64,000 bases of DNA, taken from JAUWQU01 sp964564285 (GTDB taxonomy: Bacteria; Planctomycetota; Phycisphaerae; SM23-33). Both the position numbers and the translations under genes were made by a program. Where the stretch lies: assembly GCA_964564285.1 (NCBI GenBank), contig CAZMBZ010000002.1, positions 10,022 through 74,021 of the forward strand, given 5' to 3'. Position 1 is the stretch's first letter. Each line of letters starts with the position of its first letter. Below the pieces are notes generated by a model, which was not told where the DNA came from, made no database searches, and worked only from the letters and a program-made list of their open reading frames with translations. Below, piece after piece: positions 37,202 to 45,528 of this stretch.

Positions 37202-37247
37202 TACCCTGGCAACTAAGAAACCAGTCAGAGAAGAAGGTTCCTAGATT

Positions 37248-37847
37248 ATGCGTCACCGCGTTTCAGGCAGACAACTCAGCCGCAACAGCAGCCACCGGGC
37301 TTCGCTCAGACGAAACATGGCCGCGGCGCTGTTCCAGCACGGCGCCATACGGACAACCGTGGCCAAGGCCAAAGAGTTGCGGCGTTTCGTCGAGAAACTT
37401 ATTACCCACGCCAAGAAGAACACCCTTCACGCACGACGGATGGTGATCTCGTCTATGGGGCAAGACCATGCCATGTACGGCCCCGATGAGGAGTTAATGG
37501 ACAAGACCGTTGTCCAGAAACTTTTCGATGAGATTGCCCCGACATACGCTGATCGACCAGGCGGATACACTCGGATCATCCGACTGGCGGAGCGCAGGAT
37601 CGGCGACGCCGGCGAGCAGGTGATTATCCAATTGGTCGAAGAGGGCAAGGCCACCCCGGTTACCTCGGCAAGCAAGGGAGCCTCGCGCCGTCGCCGCCGG
37701 GCAACCAAGCGGCATGAAGCTGTGACCGACGTTGCCGTGCAAAAGGACGTCGAGACCGCCCCGGCCGAGGCAGAAGATGCCCCTGCCGAAGACACCAAGG
37801 CCGACGAGGTCCAAGACGCAGAGAAGGAAACGTCCGAAGAGAAATAG
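37248..37847 (+). CDS. rplQ: 50S ribosomal protein L17 with acidic tail
   Basis: The L17 core (about residues 1-120) begins MRHRVSGRQLSRNSSHRASL and has AAALFQHGAIRTTVAKAKEL and GGYTRIIRLAERRIGDAGEQ. Unlike the short E. coli protein, it continues for about 75 residues. First comes a basic patch (SRRRRRATKR), then an acidic Ala/Glu/Asp-rich tail to residue 199. Last gene of the ribosomal super-cluster. Confidence 0.97.
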   Translation: MRHRVSGRQLSRNSSHRASLRRNMAAALFQHGAIRTTVAKAKELRRFVEKLITHAKKNTLHARRMVISSMGQDHAMYGPDEELMDKTVVQKLFDEIAPTYADRPGGYTRIIRLAERRIGDAGEQVIIQLVEEGKATPVTSASKGASRRRRRATKRHEAVTDVAVQKDVETAPAEAEDAPAEDTKADEVQDAEKETSEEK

Positions 37848-37990
37848 CATTCGACTGAATCTGCGGCGGCCCGGGGCTGCCGACAAGATACCACGGCGGC
37901 TTGGGCGCTCGCGTTGACGAGTTGTGCCAAGCCGTTCGTGATTTACGGCGGGGCGACAATAAGCAATCGAGCCCGGCCAGGAGAAACGCC

Positions 37991-38410
37991 GTGAGAGACC
38001 CCGACTGCATTTTTTGCAAGATACTCGAAGGCGACATTCCGGCGGTTAAAGTGTTTGAGACTCAGGATTGCTTGGCGTTCATGGATATCGGCCCGCTGGC
38101 TGAAGGGCACGTGTTGCTCATTCCGGCTTCTCACGTCGAGACGATCGACCACATGAACGCCGATGCCGCTGCTGCAATGCTCGGGCATTTGCCCCAGCTT
38201 GTCGCTGCCGTCAAGGCAGTCACGGGCTGTGAGGGCGTGAACGTCCTTCAGAACAACGGTGCCGCAGCCCATCAGGAAGTGCCCCATGTACACTTCCATA
38301 TCATCCCGCGCAACGCTGGAGATGCCTTCGGCTTCAACTGGCCTGCGGGGCAATACCCCCAGGGGCGTATCGAGGAACTTGCCCAGGCCGTCCGACAAGA
38401 ACTGGAGTAG
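37991..38410 (+). CDS. HIT family nucleotide-binding protein
   Basis: This 139-residue protein starts at GTG with AGGAGA seven bases upstream. It has CIFCKILEGDIPAVKVFE at the N-terminus, GHVLLIPASHVETIDHM, and the histidine triad HVHFHIIPR near residue 98. HIT proteins of the HINT branch hydrolyse AMP or adenosine phosphoramidates in the cytosol. The reading frame is open upstream to 37901, but the family N-terminus and the ribosome binding site favour 37991. Function is housekeeping and the exact substrate unknown. Confidence 0.93.
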   Translation: MRDPDCIFCKILEGDIPAVKVFETQDCLAFMDIGPLAEGHVLLIPASHVETIDHMNADAAAAMLGHLPQLVAAVKAVTGCEGVNVLQNNGAAAHQEVPHVHFHIIPRNAGDAFGFNWPAGQYPQGRIEELAQAVRQELE

Positions 38411-38458
38411 GCGTCCGAGGTGCCTATGGCAGAGGTTGAATCGAACAAGGAGCAAAGG

Positions 38459-39097
38459 ATGCGTTTCTGGAAAATCGCAAGCGGGGCACCGGCCGTGGTT
38501 CTGGCCATGATGCTGATGGTCTTGGCTGGGTGCAAGCCGTCCGGTGGCGGAAAGCCCAGCTTTCCTGTTGTTGACATAGTGACCTCGGCCGGCACGATCC
38601 GGGCCGAGCTTTGGCCCGATAAGGCGCCGAAGACCGTGGCGAACTTCCTCCAGTATGCCGACGAAGGTTACTACGACAACACGATTTTCCATCGTTGCAT
38701 CGTGGGCTTTATGATTCAGGGTGGCGGGTTCACTCCGGACTGGACGAGAAAGCCCACTCGCGTCGCAATTCGTAACGAGGCTGACAGCGGTCTGCGGAAC
38801 GTACGGGGCACGCTGGCGATGGCCCGCGAAACCGCTCCGCACAGTGCCACGAGCCAGTTCTTTATCAACACGGTCGACAATGCCTTCCTGGACCACGAGG
38901 CCAGGACCAAAAGCGGGTGGGGATACTGCGTTTTCGGGCAGGTGCTCAGCGGCATGAAAGTCGTGGAATCCATCGAGAGGGCACCGACGGTTGGCGACCC
39001 GAAGGTTGGCCGACCGACGCTTCCGGTGGTTATCAAGTCAATCCGCCGCGTAGGCGGCCCGAAGCCCACGGCCGCGTCGGCCAAGACAAAAACATGA
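38459..39097 (+). CDS. Cyclophilin-type peptidyl-prolyl isomerase, lipoprotein
   Basis: This 212-residue protein starts at ATG 38459 with AAGGAG nine bases upstream. That gives a proper lipoprotein signal peptide: a hydrophobic helix ending in VLAGC (cysteine at about residue 25). The cyclophilin domain follows with FHRCIVGFMIQGGGF and RGTLAMARETAPHSATSQFF. It presumably speeds proline isomerisation in exported proteins at the cell envelope. A close cytosolic paralogue lies at 39310, suggesting local duplication and divergence of targeting. Confidence 0.93.
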   Translation: MRFWKIASGAPAVVLAMMLMVLAGCKPSGGGKPSFPVVDIVTSAGTIRAELWPDKAPKTVANFLQYADEGYYDNTIFHRCIVGFMIQGGGFTPDWTRKPTRVAIRNEADSGLRNVRGTLAMARETAPHSATSQFFINTVDNAFLDHEARTKSGWGYCVFGQVLSGMKVVESIERAPTVGDPKVGRPTLPVVIKSIRRVGGPKPTAASAKTKT

Positions 39098-39147
39098 AAT
39101 AGAACTCATAGCTCATAGGGCTTGGTCTTAGCGGTCCGTTTAGAAAT

Positions 39148-39188
39148 GGCCGCTCGCAGCAGAGATAGCTTTCTAAACGGGCTGTTAG
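39148..39188 (+). repeat. Dispersed 41-bp intergenic repeat, copy 1
   Basis: It starts GGCCGCTCGCAGCAG and ends AGCTTTCTAAACGGGCTGT followed by TAG. Near-identical 41-bp copies lie at 42086 and 46622 in the same orientation. In this copy the upstream CCGTTTAGAAA (39136-39146) pairs perfectly with TTTCTAAACGG (39170-39180), giving an 11-bp hairpin with a 23-nt loop. Located between two cyclophilin genes. Confidence 0.85.
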
Positions 39189-39193
39189 GGCAG

Positions 39194-39231
39194 CACGGCC
39201 GGGAAAAATAGGTTATAATGCCCCGGCCGTG
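39194..39231 (+). promoter_or_regulatory. 10-bp stem-loop with TATAAT in the loop, upstream of cyclophilin gene
   Basis: CACGGCCGGG (39194-39203) pairs with CCCGGCCGTG (39222-39231). The loop holds a perfect TATAAT (39214-39219), but no -35 element is found at a suitable distance. It could be a promoter-operator or simply a terminator-like stem without a U-run for the preceding gene. Confidence 0.35.
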
Positions 39232-39309
39232 GCGACATGGAGACCGTAAGGGCTCTGCCGCCTTGGGACGTAAGATTTAAGATTTTCTTCTCAAAAGAGA
39301 AAGGACGAT

Positions 39310-39810
39310 ATGTTAATCATCATCGAAACATCCGAGGGCACGATCAAGGCTGACCTCGACGATAAAAATGCCCCGGTAACCGTTGAGAACTTCATGGCCT
39401 ATATAGATGACGGCCATTATGACGGCACGATCTTCCACCGCGTGATCCCCAAGTTCATGATCCAGGGCGGCGGGTTCACACCGGACATGAATCAGAAGCC
39501 CACCAAGGCCCAGATTCGCAACGAGGCCGGCAACGGTCTGACGAATGATCGTGGCACACTGGCGATGGCCAGGACCAGCGTCGTCGACAGCGCCAGCAGC
39601 CAGTTCTTCATGAACACGGCTGACAACGCCTTCCTCAATCATACCGGCGAGACGCCCGACGCCTTCGGCTACGCGGTGTTCGGCAAGGTGGTCGAGGGGC
39701 TCGACGTTCTTGATTGCATCGAAAAGGTTCCCACCGGGCGTTCCGGCCAGCACGACGACGTGCCGGTCCAGCCGGTTATCATAAATTGTATCCGTCGGGC
39801 TGAGGACTGA
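39310..39810 (+). CDS. Cyclophilin-type peptidyl-prolyl cis-trans isomerase, cytosolic
   Basis: The 166-residue single-domain cyclophilin lacks a signal peptide. It has FHRVIPKFMIQGGGFTPDMN with the catalytic arginine, GTLAMARTSVVDSASSQFFM and the C-terminal VQPVIINCIRRAED. It resembles PpiB. AGAGAAAGGA precedes the ATG. It may be paralogous to the lipoprotein cyclophilin just upstream. It ends 34 bp before the sequence gap. Confidence 0.96.
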   Translation: MLIIIETSEGTIKADLDDKNAPVTVENFMAYIDDGHYDGTIFHRVIPKFMIQGGGFTPDMNQKPTKAQIRNEAGNGLTNDRGTLAMARTSVVDSASSQFFMNTADNAFLNHTGETPDAFGYAVFGKVVEGLDVLDCIEKVPTGRSGQHDDVPVQPVIINCIRRAED

Positions 39811-39844
39811 CCTCCGCGACATCCGCTGTCTGGAAATTTTACGG

Positions 39845-39944
39845 NNNNNNNNNNNNNNNNNNNNNNNNNNNNNNNNNNNNNNNNNNNNNNNNNNNNNNNN
39901 NNNNNNNNNNNNNNNNNNNNNNNNNNNNNNNNNNNNNNNNNNNN
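39845..39944. other. Assembly gap (100 N)
   Basis: A run of exactly 100 N, the conventional size for a scaffold gap of unknown length. The start of the following glycosyltransferase gene is lost in it, and other genes may be missing. Confidence 0.99.
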
Positions 39945-41333
39945 CGATTCGAGGACCTGCCGCCGGTGACTGTCCAACTGCCGATGTACAACGAGCAGTA
40001 TGTCGCCAAGCGGATCATCGAAGGCGCCTGTCGGATAGACTACCCGCTGGACAAGCTCCAGATCCAGGTGCTCGATGACAGCAACGACGCGACCTGCGAG
40101 TATGCCCGGGCCGCGGTGGCCGAGGCGCGGGCCAAGGGCTTCGACATCGAGTACATCCACCGCGCCGACCGGACCGGCTACAAGGCCGGGGCGCTTGAAA
40201 ATGGCATGAAGACAGCCAAGGGCGAGTTCATCACGATCTTCGACGCCGACTTCATTCCCGCGCCGCACATCCTCCAGCGATCGATTCATTACTTCACCGA
40301 TCCGAAGATATGTGTCGTCCAGACCCGATGGGAGCACATCAACCGCGACGACAATATGCTCACACGTGCCCAAGCCATCCTGCTGGATGGGCACTTCGCC
40401 ATCGAGCACGTCGCCCGCAATCGCAGCGAGAGGTTCATGAGTTTCAACGGTACGGCCGGGACGTGGCGGCGGTCGGCGATCCAGGATGCAGGCGGCTGGC
40501 AGCACGACACGCTTACCGAGGACCTGGACCTGTCGTACCGCGCCCAGCTTCGTGGTTGGCGGTTTGTCTTCCTGCCGGAGCTGACGGCCCCGGCTGAGCT
40601 TCCGCCGGAGATGTGCGCTTTCAAGGCCCAGCAGTTCCGCTGGACCAAGGGCGGCGCCCAGACGACGATCAAGCTTCTGCCGAAGGTCCTGCTGAGCAAG
40701 CTTCCGCTGAAGGTCAAGGTCGAGGCGTTCTTCCACCTCAGCGGCTTCACGGTGCATTTGTACATGTTCATGCTGGTGGTGCTGATGTACCCGGCGATGC
40801 ACTTGCAGACCGTGCCACTTGCCAACGGATCGATGTGGCGGGCGTTTTTTGACATCGGCGTCTTCACGTTGGCGACATTGTCGGCGAGTGTCTTTTACGT
40901 CGCCAGCCAGATCGAGCTCTTTGGCAACTGGCGACAGGTCTTCAAATACCTGCCGGTGCTGATGGCGGTGGGGGTGGGGCTGAGCGTTTCGAACGCCAAG
41001 GCCGTCATGGAGGCCGTCTTCGGCCGAAAGAGTGAGTTTGTCCGCACGCCCAAGTACGGATCATGCGCCACCGGGGTCCAACTGGCCGCACCGCAATCGG
41101 TTCGCGGGCGAAAGAAACGGAGCCTCCTGCCTTACGTGGAACTGCTGTTCGGCGTATACATGGCCGGCTGCACCGTGCACAGCCTGGTGAACTTCCGTGC
41201 CGCCATGACGGCGCCGTTCCTGGTGATCTTCACGTTCGGCTTCTTCTACGTGGCCGTGATGAGCTTCGTCTCCCAGCACGCCATTGCACCCTCGGCCTCG
41301 GCAAGTCCTGCTTCCGCTCCGGTTCGCGACTGA
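39945..41333 (+). CDS. Processive GT2 glycosyltransferase (cellulose-synthase-like), 5' truncated by gap
   Basis: The frame is open from the gap edge (RFEDLPPVTVQLPMYNE), so the N-terminus, probably with one or two membrane helices, is missing; 462 residues remain. The GT-A domain has QLPMYNE, the DDSNDAT nucleotide site, FDADFIPAP (metal-binding DxD), TEDLDLSYRAQLRGW (catalytic Asp) and QQFRWTKGGAQ (QxxRW product-binding motif). Several membrane helices follow (about 250-455). By family it transfers sugars from UDP- or GDP-sugar to a growing beta-glycan or lipid at the membrane. Product is unknown, and no cyclic-di-GMP PilZ domain is seen. Confidence 0.9.
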   Translation, partial: RFEDLPPVTVQLPMYNEQYVAKRIIEGACRIDYPLDKLQIQVLDDSNDATCEYARAAVAEARAKGFDIEYIHRADRTGYKAGALENGMKTAKGEFITIFDADFIPAPHILQRSIHYFTDPKICVVQTRWEHINRDDNMLTRAQAILLDGHFAIEHVARNRSERFMSFNGTAGTWRRSAIQDAGGWQHDTLTEDLDLSYRAQLRGWRFVFLPELTAPAELPPEMCAFKAQQFRWTKGGAQTTIKLLPKVLLSKLPLKVKVEAFFHLSGFTVHLYMFMLVVLMYPAMHLQTVPLANGSMWRAFFDIGVFTLATLSASVFYVASQIELFGNWRQVFKYLPVLMAVGVGLSVSNAKAVMEAVFGRKSEFVRTPKYGSCATGVQLAAPQSVRGRKKRSLLPYVELLFGVYMAGCTVHSLVNFRAAMTAPFLVIFTFGFFYVAVMSFVSQHAIAPSASASPASAPVRD

Positions 41334-41434
41334 CGGGGCTTTGATCTGTGCCCGGCTGCGGGCGCGGCATGAGCCCCGGAGAAGAGTCTCATGTTGGTGG
41401 ACATTTGTGCCGTCATTTGCGTCATTTGCGGCAC

Positions 41435-41516
41435 TGCGAGAGGCGGGACTCGAACCCGCACCCCTTTCGGGACCAGGACCTAAACCTGGCGCGTCTGCCA
41501 ATTCCGCCACCCTCGC
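41435..41516 (-). tRNA. tRNA-Leu (TAG)
   Basis: Read on the minus strand. The acceptor GCGAGGG pairs with CTCTCGC (one G-T pair) with discriminator A. The anticodon stem CCAGG/CCTGG has loop TTTAGGT (anticodon TAG). A long variable arm TCCCGAAAGGGG marks a class II tRNA, and the T-arm is GCGGG TTCGAGT CCCGC. No CCA is encoded. It lies convergent to the glycosyltransferase gene. Confidence 0.95.
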
Positions 41517-41694
41517 GCAGTTGCTGCCGCTTGCGGCGGCACACGATTGTTTATAGGAAAAGGCGTGCCTTTTTGCCAGTGATTTCCGATGAGGCGAGTC
41601 TATTGTATCCGCTCGTCGAGTTGCGAATGAGCACTGAAAGGCTCCATGGTGCCTGAAAAGGGAAGAAAACCCGACAATAAGGTCGAAATAACCA

Positions 41695-41712
41695 TTGTCC
41701 TATGTAGGACAA
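41695..41712. promoter_or_regulatory. 18-bp perfect palindrome, possible operator
   Basis: TTGTCCTA-TG-TAGGACAA is perfectly symmetric around two central bases and lies in non-coding DNA. Its form (short central CTATGTAG) resembles dimeric winged-helix repressor sites such as those of BlaI/MecI-type proteins. No flanking regulator gene is present to support this. Confidence 0.35.
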
Positions 41713-42085
41713 GGCGTTATTATGAAGTTGTGAAGATTCTATGTGTTGGCCTGTAAAAAGGTCATTTGAGTGGGCATATCGTCGGTGGCCCTGCGGCGCC
41801 GGACGAAAAAAGAAGTATGATAATCTGATCTGTTTTAACTCTCCGGGCGAGCCGGTCCATGGCTTGCCCAAGCGGGTCCATCTCGGGCGGCCGCAAGGCG
41901 CCTTGGCCCGTCATGCCGAAGAAGTGCGGTTGGGCGAATTAGTTCTTCCGCGCATTTGCGATGGTCCGTGTGCTCGGGCGTTCAGCCCGGCGGCGATGTC
42001 CCTGTTTGTTCGGGGCGATCCTGCCGAATGAGCATAGGGTGTCGCGAGAATCCGAGTTATCGCGGCTGGCGTGTTTTTACCGCCA

Positions 42086-42126
42086 GGCCGCTCGCAGCAA
42101 GGGCAGCTTTCTAAACGGGCTGTCAG
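42086..42126 (+). repeat. Dispersed 41-bp intergenic repeat, copy 2
   Basis: It starts GGCCGCTCGCAGCAAGGG and ends AGCTTTCTAAACGGGCTGT followed by CAG. It differs from copy 3 at three or four positions. The long left arm that forms a hairpin in copy 1 is not conserved here. Confidence 0.85.
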
Positions 42127-42274
42127 AAATTGCCGCATGATGACGCGCCAGAGAGTTGGCAGAGGTGTCGGTGGCCAGCCGACAAAACGTCTGTCAGGCG
42201 GCCCTTGTAGGACTCATGGAAGACGCGGATTTTTAGATCGCCCGCACGCGATGGGAAAAGGTTTATTTCTCCGA

Positions 42275-42304
42275 TTGCCACGGGCGTTAATCGCTGGTAA
42301 TAAT
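42275..42304 (+). promoter_or_regulatory. Putative promoter of the VWA/ExbBD cluster
   Basis: TTGCCA (42275-42280), an 18-bp spacer and AATAAT (42299-42304) lie about 85 bp before the VWA gene, whose ATG has AGGAG ten bases upstream. Confidence 0.45.
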
Positions 42305-42390
42305 ACGGTTCTCCAACAGGACAGGACTTTCGAATCGGCCGGCTTGTCCGGCGGCTGAGAACGTAAGCAAACCGATTAGGAGATGCGATC

Positions 42391-43572
42391 ATGGCCGTTG
42401 ATTTCCGATGCGAGAATTGCGGGAAGCTGCTCAGTGTTGACGAGCAGCCCGGCAATGCTGTGCGTTGCCCGCACTGTCGCAAGAAGGTTACCGTGCCCGC
42501 TGGCCTGGCTGCTTTGCCCCGGCCTCACGTGCCCCCAAACGCTACTCCGCCACCGCCCCAGGGCGCATCGCCGGACGGTCAACAGGAAGGCGAGTTGGAG
42601 GAGGAGGTCGAAGGCGAGGCCGTCATCGGCGCCATGGCCTCCATCATGCCTTGGGTTATCAGCGTCTTTCTGCACCTGGGCGTGTTCCTGATCATGCTGT
42701 TCTTCGTCATGGTCGCCGTGGACACCGAAATCCCCACCACAGTCGTCATCCCCGACGCCGCGCTGAATCTGGACAATCCCGGCGGCGTGATGCACCCCAA
42801 GACCGAGACGGTCTCGAAAAGCCAGAACGAACGTCGCACCGTCGTCAAACGCTACACCAAGCGCGATGACCAGGTCGACAAGGGCAAGACCGAGCAGACG
42901 GTTCAGCTTTTGGCGGCCTCGGCGGATGGTGCCAGTGGCGGCGCTGCCGAACTGGGCCTGACCAACAGCGACGCCGCAGGCGGGCCTCGGAGCCGGTTCT
43001 TCGGCTCGGGCGGCAATGCGTACCACATTGTTTTTGTTATCGACCGTTCGGGCTCGATGGCCGTGACGTTCCAGGAAGTCCAGCACGAGATGATCAAGGC
43101 CATCGCCAAGCTTCAGGCGGTTCAGGACTTCACGATCATTTTCTTCAGCGAAAACGAGTACATCGAAGGGCCTCAGAAGAGTCTGGTGTCGGCGGAGATG
43201 CAGAACAAGCTCGCGGCCACCAAGTTCCTCAAGGACGTTACATCGAGCGGCGCGACCATTGTCTTGCCAGCCTTGAAGCGGGCGTTCCAGATTCTCAAGT
43301 ATGCCGACCCGCGTCGGCCTGGGCGGCTTATCTATCTGCTGAGCGACGGTGATTTCGCGGGCATGTCTGGCGGCTCGACTTATAAAGGGGTTAGCGGCAA
43401 CGCGGCGGTGGTTCAATGGCTCCAAGACAACAATCCCAAGGAAGAAGCCAAGGGCTTGGTCCACGTGAACACGTTCCTCTACCGCAGCAAGGACTCCGAA
43501 GCGGTCAAGGTCATGGATGCCATCGCCAAGGAAAACGGCGGCAGGTTCAAACAGATCAGCGGTGATGAGTGA
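42391..43572 (+). CDS. Zinc-ribbon / membrane / VWA-domain protein
   Basis: The 393 residues fall into three parts. An N-terminal zinc ribbon, CENC at 7-10 and CPHC at 26-29, of the kind common in planctomycetal membrane proteins. A Pro-rich then Glu-rich linker leads to one membrane helix (about 85-110). The C-terminal part is a von Willebrand A domain (about 212-390) with the metal site DRSGSM, TSSGAT and LSDGDF, so the MIDAS is intact. The VWA domain would lie outside the cytosol if the helix is inserted N-in. It probably binds a protein partner through magnesium. The next gene starts 14 bp after its stop. Function is unknown. Confidence 0.88.
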   Translation: MAVDFRCENCGKLLSVDEQPGNAVRCPHCRKKVTVPAGLAALPRPHVPPNATPPPPQGASPDGQQEGELEEEVEGEAVIGAMASIMPWVISVFLHLGVFLIMLFFVMVAVDTEIPTTVVIPDAALNLDNPGGVMHPKTETVSKSQNERRTVVKRYTKRDDQVDKGKTEQTVQLLAASADGASGGAAELGLTNSDAAGGPRSRFFGSGGNAYHIVFVIDRSGSMAVTFQEVQHEMIKAIAKLQAVQDFTIIFFSENEYIEGPQKSLVSAEMQNKLAATKFLKDVTSSGATIVLPALKRAFQILKYADPRRPGRLIYLLSDGDFAGMSGGSTYKGVSGNAAVVQWLQDNNPKEEAKGLVHVNTFLYRSKDSEAVKVMDAIAKENGGRFKQISGDE

Positions 43573-43586
43573 TGTTGGGAGAACCC

Positions 43587-44660
43587 ATGCGTCAGACAAC
43601 TATCATCCTTGCGGCGATTATGCTGTTCAGCGGGCTGGCTGTGGCGGACACGCTGACAATCAGCGGCATCGGTCGGAGCGTTCGCGTCGTTGACGTCACC
43701 AAGGGCAATATCGCCTACGAGTTTAACGGTCGGGACTACGACAAGTCGCTGGGTGAGGTCAGCTACATTGCCCTCAGCGGGCATCGTGACTTCACCAAGG
43801 CCGAGGACGCCCTCAAGGCCGGCAAGTTCGCCGAGGCGGTCGCCGCCTACACCGCTTGCGAGGCGGCTGCGGGCAAACCGGCTTGGGTCGGCAGGCTGAT
43901 TCGTTATCGTCGTCTTCAGGCGGCGATAGGGGCGAAGATGGCCGGCCTGGCTGTGGCGGATTGGCTTGGCATAGTGGGTGAGGGCGGCACGAGCCGACTC
44001 GCCGTCATGATGGCACCCGAAGTCGTCGCGACCAAGGGTTCGGCCGAGAATGCCAAGGCGATCGCACTGCTGGAAAAGCGGGTCGGCGGCAAGGGCGATG
44101 CGATGTTCGCCGCGAAGGTCAAAGAGATTCTCCTGAACCTGTACGCGGTCGAGGGGCTTAGTGACAAGGCTGCAATGCTGAACGCCAGCACCGCCCCGGC
44201 GACCACCACGGAAACCCCAGGCCGGTCTGGCGTGCCGCAGGTATCGGATCCGGTCGTCTCGGTCGGGCCGGTCTCCAGGAACTTGGAGGCTGCCGCCAGC
44301 CAGATCAAACTCGGGCAGTACGATGCTGCCGTCGAAGAAATAAAGTCCAAGCTTAAACGGTTCCGCGCCCGTGAACTTCCAGGGGCGCTGCTGCTCCAGG
44401 GCAAGGCCCTTCAGTTGTCGTACAAAAAGGGTGGTGCCAAGGACCGCAAAAAGCTGCTGGCCGCAGGGCTGTGTTTTATGCGGGTCGCGGCCTGCTTCGA
44501 TGCATCCACCCCGGAAGTTCCCGAAGCCCTGTACTTGGCCGCGATGGTCGAAAGGGCTGTTGGCAACCGGGTCGCGGGTGATAACGCCCTGCGGCTGCTG
44601 ATCAGTCGGCATCGCACGAGCAAATGGGCCGAGAAGGCCCAGGCCGCGCTAGGTGGCTAG
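43587..44660 (+). CDS. Exported TPR-like protein
   Basis: The 357 residues start at ATG 43587 with GGAGA upstream, giving a clean signal peptide (MRQTTIILAAIMLFSGLAVA) cleaved near ADT. After a short beta-rich N-terminus (SGIGRSVRVVDVTKGNIAYE), alpha-helical pairs resembling tetratricopeptide units appear (FTKAEDALKAGKFAEAVAAY; AASQIKLGQYDAAVEEIKSK). These suggest a scaffold in the periplasm. A Thr/Pro linker lies near residues 200-220. It probably shares a transcript with the VWA gene. No enzymatic motif was seen. Confidence 0.8.
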   Translation: MRQTTIILAAIMLFSGLAVADTLTISGIGRSVRVVDVTKGNIAYEFNGRDYDKSLGEVSYIALSGHRDFTKAEDALKAGKFAEAVAAYTACEAAAGKPAWVGRLIRYRRLQAAIGAKMAGLAVADWLGIVGEGGTSRLAVMMAPEVVATKGSAENAKAIALLEKRVGGKGDAMFAAKVKEILLNLYAVEGLSDKAAMLNASTAPATTTETPGRSGVPQVSDPVVSVGPVSRNLEAAASQIKLGQYDAAVEEIKSKLKRFRARELPGALLLQGKALQLSYKKGGAKDRKKLLAAGLCFMRVAACFDASTPEVPEALYLAAMVERAVGNRVAGDNALRLLISRHRTSKWAEKAQAALGG

Positions 44661-44802
44661 GTCGGCCGGAGTGATTACGAACATAACAGCGATTTTCGCT
44701 TACGATTGATGAACCCACCCCGGCCGAACGTGCCAGGGCAGAGACAAGCGTCTACGACAGGTATTTTGACAGGAATCCTGCTGAGCAGAGGAGATCGAGA
44801 GC

Positions 44803-45471
44803 ATGTTGGATTTTCAATGGGCGGTTTTAGCACAATCCGGTAACGTTGACTTCTTCAAGACGCTGGTCTGGCCCGGTGGAGGATATATTGGCATCCTTCT
44901 GTGGGGCTTGAGCGTGGTGATGGTGGCGTTGAGCATTCAGTTCTTTGTGACGATTCGCAAGGGCAACATCATGCCCGATCTCGTCAAGCAGCAGATCCAG
45001 GGCCTCTTCGAGGAGAAGCAGTACCGCGAGGCGATCGAGGTCACTGCCACCGAGCCAAGCATGCTCAGTTACGTTGTGCATGCGGCGCTCAGTGAGGCTG
45101 CCCATGGATATTCCTTGATGGAACGCGCCATGGAAGAATCCGCCGAGGAGAAGACTTCGGGCATGCTCCGCAAGATCGAGTGGCTTAATCTGCTGGGCAA
45201 TATCAGTCCGATGCTCGGGCTGATGGGAACCGTCTGGGGCATGATCATGACGTTCATGGCCATTGTCGAGGCCAAGGGCATTCCCTCGCCGGACAAGCTC
45301 GCGTATTCGATCGGAATTGCACTGGTTACGACTCTGCTGGGTTTGGTCGTGGCGATTCCCGCTCTGTCGGTTTTCGCCGTTCTTCGCAATCGCATCGACT
45401 CGCTGGCTAACGAGGTGATCATGGAAGCCCAGGAAATGATCTCTACGTTCCGCCCGGCCCCCAAGGGCTGA
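44803..45471 (+). CDS. MotA/TolQ/ExbB-type proton channel protein
   Basis: This 222-residue protein has three membrane helices (about 27-50, 128-152, 170-195). The signature segment is GNISPMLGLMGTVWGMIMTF followed by GIALVTTLLGLVVAIPALSV. Members assemble as a pentamer around an ExbD/TolR dimer and convert proton flow into movement. AGGAG precedes the ATG. The three ExbD-type genes that follow show it belongs to a Tol/Exb-like motor. Whether it drives TonB-dependent transport or a different envelope task is not shown; no TonB or TolA is seen. Confidence 0.92.
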   Translation: MLDFQWAVLAQSGNVDFFKTLVWPGGGYIGILLWGLSVVMVALSIQFFVTIRKGNIMPDLVKQQIQGLFEEKQYREAIEVTATEPSMLSYVVHAALSEAAHGYSLMERAMEESAEEKTSGMLRKIEWLNLLGNISPMLGLMGTVWGMIMTFMAIVEAKGIPSPDKLAYSIGIALVTTLLGLVVAIPALSVFAVLRNRIDSLANEVIMEAQEMISTFRPAPKG

Positions 45472-45528
45472 GTGAGTCCAGGGTCACCGGCCGGTCCCAC
45501 CGGCCGAAGCAGTTAAGGAGCATCGACT

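Larger units (their letters stand above)
41517..42390. other. 874-bp intergenic region before the VWA/ExbBD cluster
   Basis: No gene could be supported. The longest forward frame (41741-42031) has no recognisable domain and no ribosome binding site. It contains an 18-bp palindrome (41695-41712), copy 2 of the 41-bp repeat (42086-42126) and a promoter candidate (42275-42304) leading to the VWA gene. Confidence 0.6.

Noticed and set aside
41741..42031. A 96-codon forward frame in the spacer before the VWA gene
   Set aside because: No Shine-Dalgarno site, no domain, composition unlike the neighbouring genes.
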